NCBI GenBank assembly: GCA_012728465.1
Contig: JAAYFB010000017.1
Location: forward strand, 1-5,554
DNA length: 5,554 nt
Source of the DNA: Proteiniphilum sp.
GTDB lineage: Bacteria > Bacteroidota > Bacteroidia > Bacteroidales > Dysgonomonadaceae
Direction of reading: 5' to 3'
The position numbers were made by a program, and so were the translations under genes. Below are positions 3,825 through 5,554 of this stretch, one piece after another. How positions within the stretch are numbered: position 1 is the stretch's first letter; every line of letters begins with the position of its first letter. The notes beneath the pieces were generated by a model that searched no databases, was not told where the DNA came from, and saw nothing but the letters and a program-made list of their open reading frames with translations.

Positions 3825-5554
3825 TTACAAATAGTTCACAAATAAACTACCAACCTGATATACTACAAAAGCAAACAGCCAAGCCAAACCAGTAGAGTAA
3901 AACACACTAAATAGCGCCCATTTCCAACTATGCGATTCCTCCTTAATTGCGACAATGGTTGCTATACATGGAAAGTAAATCAAGGTGAACAACAAAAAAC
4001 CTATCACCACCAATGGTGTAAATATGGGCGAGCCATCGGCATGTCGCTCGACATGCAACCTATCTTGTAGTGATTGCTGATTATCGCTATCACCAGTATA
4101 TAACACTCCCATAGTGCTTATAACAATCTCTTTGGCAGCCATACCCGACAGCAAACTAACTGATATTTTCCAGTCAAAGCCTAAAGGCTTCATCACGGGC
4201 TCAATAAAGTGCCCTATCTTGCCGATATATGAATTGACTTGGTGATCTGTATTTTTTGCATATCTCAATTCTGTAATCATATTACTTTTATCTTCATCCG
4301 ACAAAACAGATTCCTCTATCTGAGATATCTTCCTGTCGTAATCAGCATCGCGTTGCTTATCATACGGAAAGTATCCTAAGAACCAAATAATGATTGATGC
4401 TATCAAAATAGGACCTCCCATTTTCAGGAGATACATTTTTGAACGCTCCCACATATGTATTATTACAGACTTTATTGTAGGCATTCTAAAAGGGGGAAGC
4501 TCCATCACAAAGGGAGTATCTTCCTCTTTGAAGAAGCTTTTGCGCAACAACAAAGCAGTAATTACAGCTACTAATATGCCCACGGCATAAAGCCCTAACA
4601 TAATAAGACTACCATGCTTTGCAAAAAATGCACTCACAAATAATATATACACTGGCAATCGGGCACTACACGACATGAAGGGAACAATCAGCATAGTAAT
4701 CATTCTGCTATTTCGACTACCAATCATTCTGGTTGACATAATAGCGGGCACATTGCACCCAAAGCCCATGATTAGTGGTATGAATGATTTGCCATGAAGA
4801 CCAATTTTATTCATTAGCTTATCCATAATAAATGCCGCACGAGCCATGTATCCCGAATCCTCCATAAAAGCTATGAAGGCATATAATATTACGATGTTGG
4901 GAAGAAACACTATCACCCCTCCCACTCCACCAATGATACCATCAACCAGCAAATCCTTTAAAGGACCATCAGACATCTGCCCCCTAATTGCATCTCCTAT
5001 AATTGCAACCAAACCTTCTATCCACTGCATAGGATACTCGCCAAGCCTAAATGTGGCTTCAAACATTACCCACAGAAAAATAAAGAAAACAGGCAATCCA
5101 AAATACTTATTAGTAAAAACAGCATCCAAAGCATCAGTTCGCGCATGAATACTCTTTTTATCCTCAAATGTCTCTCTAAGTGCTCCTGATATAAATCCAT
5201 ATCTTGCATTTACAAATGCAGACTCCGCATCTTCTTTTAGAAGACGCTCCATGTAGCCATCCTCCTTATCACGACGAGCTAAGTATTCCTTTCCACGATC
5301 GAGACTTTTAATATCTTTCTCAACATACTCATCCCCTTCAAGTAGCTTTATACTTAAATATCTCATTGGCATACCCAGTCCTGACAACTGCCCATTAGCG
5401 GTGGATAGCTCACGACTCATCACACTAATCGATTTCTCCAAAACTCTGCCGTAAGGTATCGAAACAAAGCGAGGAGGCTCTTTGTCCTCAAATAAATTAA
5501 TAACAGAATCTAGCAACTCGGGAATACCAGTACCCTTTTTGCCCACAGTAGGCA
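3825..5554 (-). CDS. feoB: Ferrous iron transporter FeoB, 5' end outside window
   Basis: FeoB is an inner-membrane Fe(II) uptake protein with an N-terminal G domain. The frame is open to the right edge, so only the last 575 or so residues are seen; the GTG at 5544-5546 is an internal Val. Counting that Val as 1, the visible part begins at the end of the G domain (VGKKGTGIPELL, 1-12, the G5 region). A helical GDI-like segment follows to about 140, then the membrane core: the first helix at about 150-166 (FGLPVFFIFLWVMFEATF), MEDSGYMARAAF (228-239), the first Gate motif GFGCNVPA (261-268), the second Gate motif PFMSCSARLPVY (289-300), GMAAKEIVIST (468-478) and the last helices at about 511-568. 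Cysteines at 264, 293 and 527 fall where pore-lining cysteines have been proposed. A charged extramembrane loop (about 395-440) separates later helices. G1-G4, the promoter, and whether FeoA is fused in front cannot be seen. Some Bacteroidetes FeoB paralogues may carry manganese instead. Confidence 0.97.
   Translation of the reverse strand, partial: PTVGKKGTGIPELLDSVINLFEDKEPPRFVSIPYGRVLEKSISVMSRELSTANGQLSGLGMPMRYLSIKLLEGDEYVEKDIKSLDRGKEYLARRDKEDGYMERLLKEDAESAFVNARYGFISGALRETFEDKKSIHARTDALDAVFTNKYFGLPVFFIFLWVMFEATFRLGEYPMQWIEGLVAIIGDAIRGQMSDGPLKDLLVDGIIGGVGGVIVFLPNIVILYAFIAFMEDSGYMARAAFIMDKLMNKIGLHGKSFIPLIMGFGCNVPAIMSTRMIGSRNSRMITMLIVPFMSCSARLPVYILFVSAFFAKHGSLIMLGLYAVGILVAVITALLLRKSFFKEEDTPFVMELPPFRMPTIKSVIIHMWERSKMYLLKMGGPILIASIIIWFLGYFPYDKQRDADYDRKISQIEESVLSDEDKSNMITELRYAKNTDHQVNSYIGKIGHFIEPVMKPLGFDWKISVSLLSGMAAKEIVISTMGVLYTGDSDNQQSLQDRLHVERHADGSPIFTPLVVIGFLLFTLIYFPCIATIVAIKEESHSWKWALFSVFYSTGLAWLFAFVVYQVGSLFVNYL

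Noticed and set aside
4390..5148. Two + strand ORFs (66 and 100 codons) inside feoB
   Set aside because: Antisense shadows of conserved FeoB membrane segments, with no domain or start signal of their own.
5544..5546. GTG as the start of a 573-residue FeoB
   Set aside because: The frame stays open to the window edge (Pro-Thr precede it) and the sequence here is the end of the G domain, so the GTG is an internal Val in a longer protein.

Overview
The window looks like ordinary chromosomal DNA from a member of Bacteroidetes, most likely order Bacteroidales. The evidence is the gene order rplM-rpsI-rpsB-tsf, Bacteroidales-like ribosomal protein sequences (for example the L13 N-terminus NTLSYKT), AT-rich A-tract leaders mostly without Shine-Dalgarno sequences, a promoter of the Bacteroidetes type (TTTG, 19 bases, TATCTTTG), and a FeoB followed by a tiny Cys-rich membrane protein. 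The 272-residue EF-Ts lacks the central insertion I recall from Bacteroides EF-Ts, which hints at a relative outside Bacteroides proper. This is inference; genus cannot be set from this window.

Layout: at the left edge on the + strand is the 3' end of a LysM-domain (peptidoglycan-binding) protein gene (2-334). It converges on tsf across a bidirectional terminator (411-447). Reading leftward on the - strand from about 3370 to the terminator is a ribosomal protein/elongation factor operon: promoter (3376-3406), leader of about 130 nt, rplM (GTG start), rpsI (4-nt gap), a 215-nt spacer with a long imperfect stem-loop, rpsB, a 32-nt spacer with a strong Shine-Dalgarno, and tsf. Upstream of it, also on the - strand, is the end of an iron-uptake unit: feoB (3825 to the right edge, truncated at its 5' end) and a 54-residue FeoB-associated Cys-rich membrane protein (3639-3803). 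The gene-free stretch 3240-3638 holds the rplM leader and promoter plus an AT-rich spacer with only weak hairpins.

How it works together: L13, S9 and S2 are ribosomal proteins and EF-Ts recycles EF-Tu, so the operon couples ribosome assembly to elongation capacity. FeoB imports ferrous iron across the inner membrane, and its small partner probably sits beside it.

I see no new multi-gene system. The signals most worth a second look are regulatory: a stem of about 19 pairs in front of rpsB, a closing helix around the rplM leader, a near-identical 13-mer at the same distance before the rplM and rpsB start codons, and a strong Shine-Dalgarno on tsf alone, in a phylum that rarely uses them.
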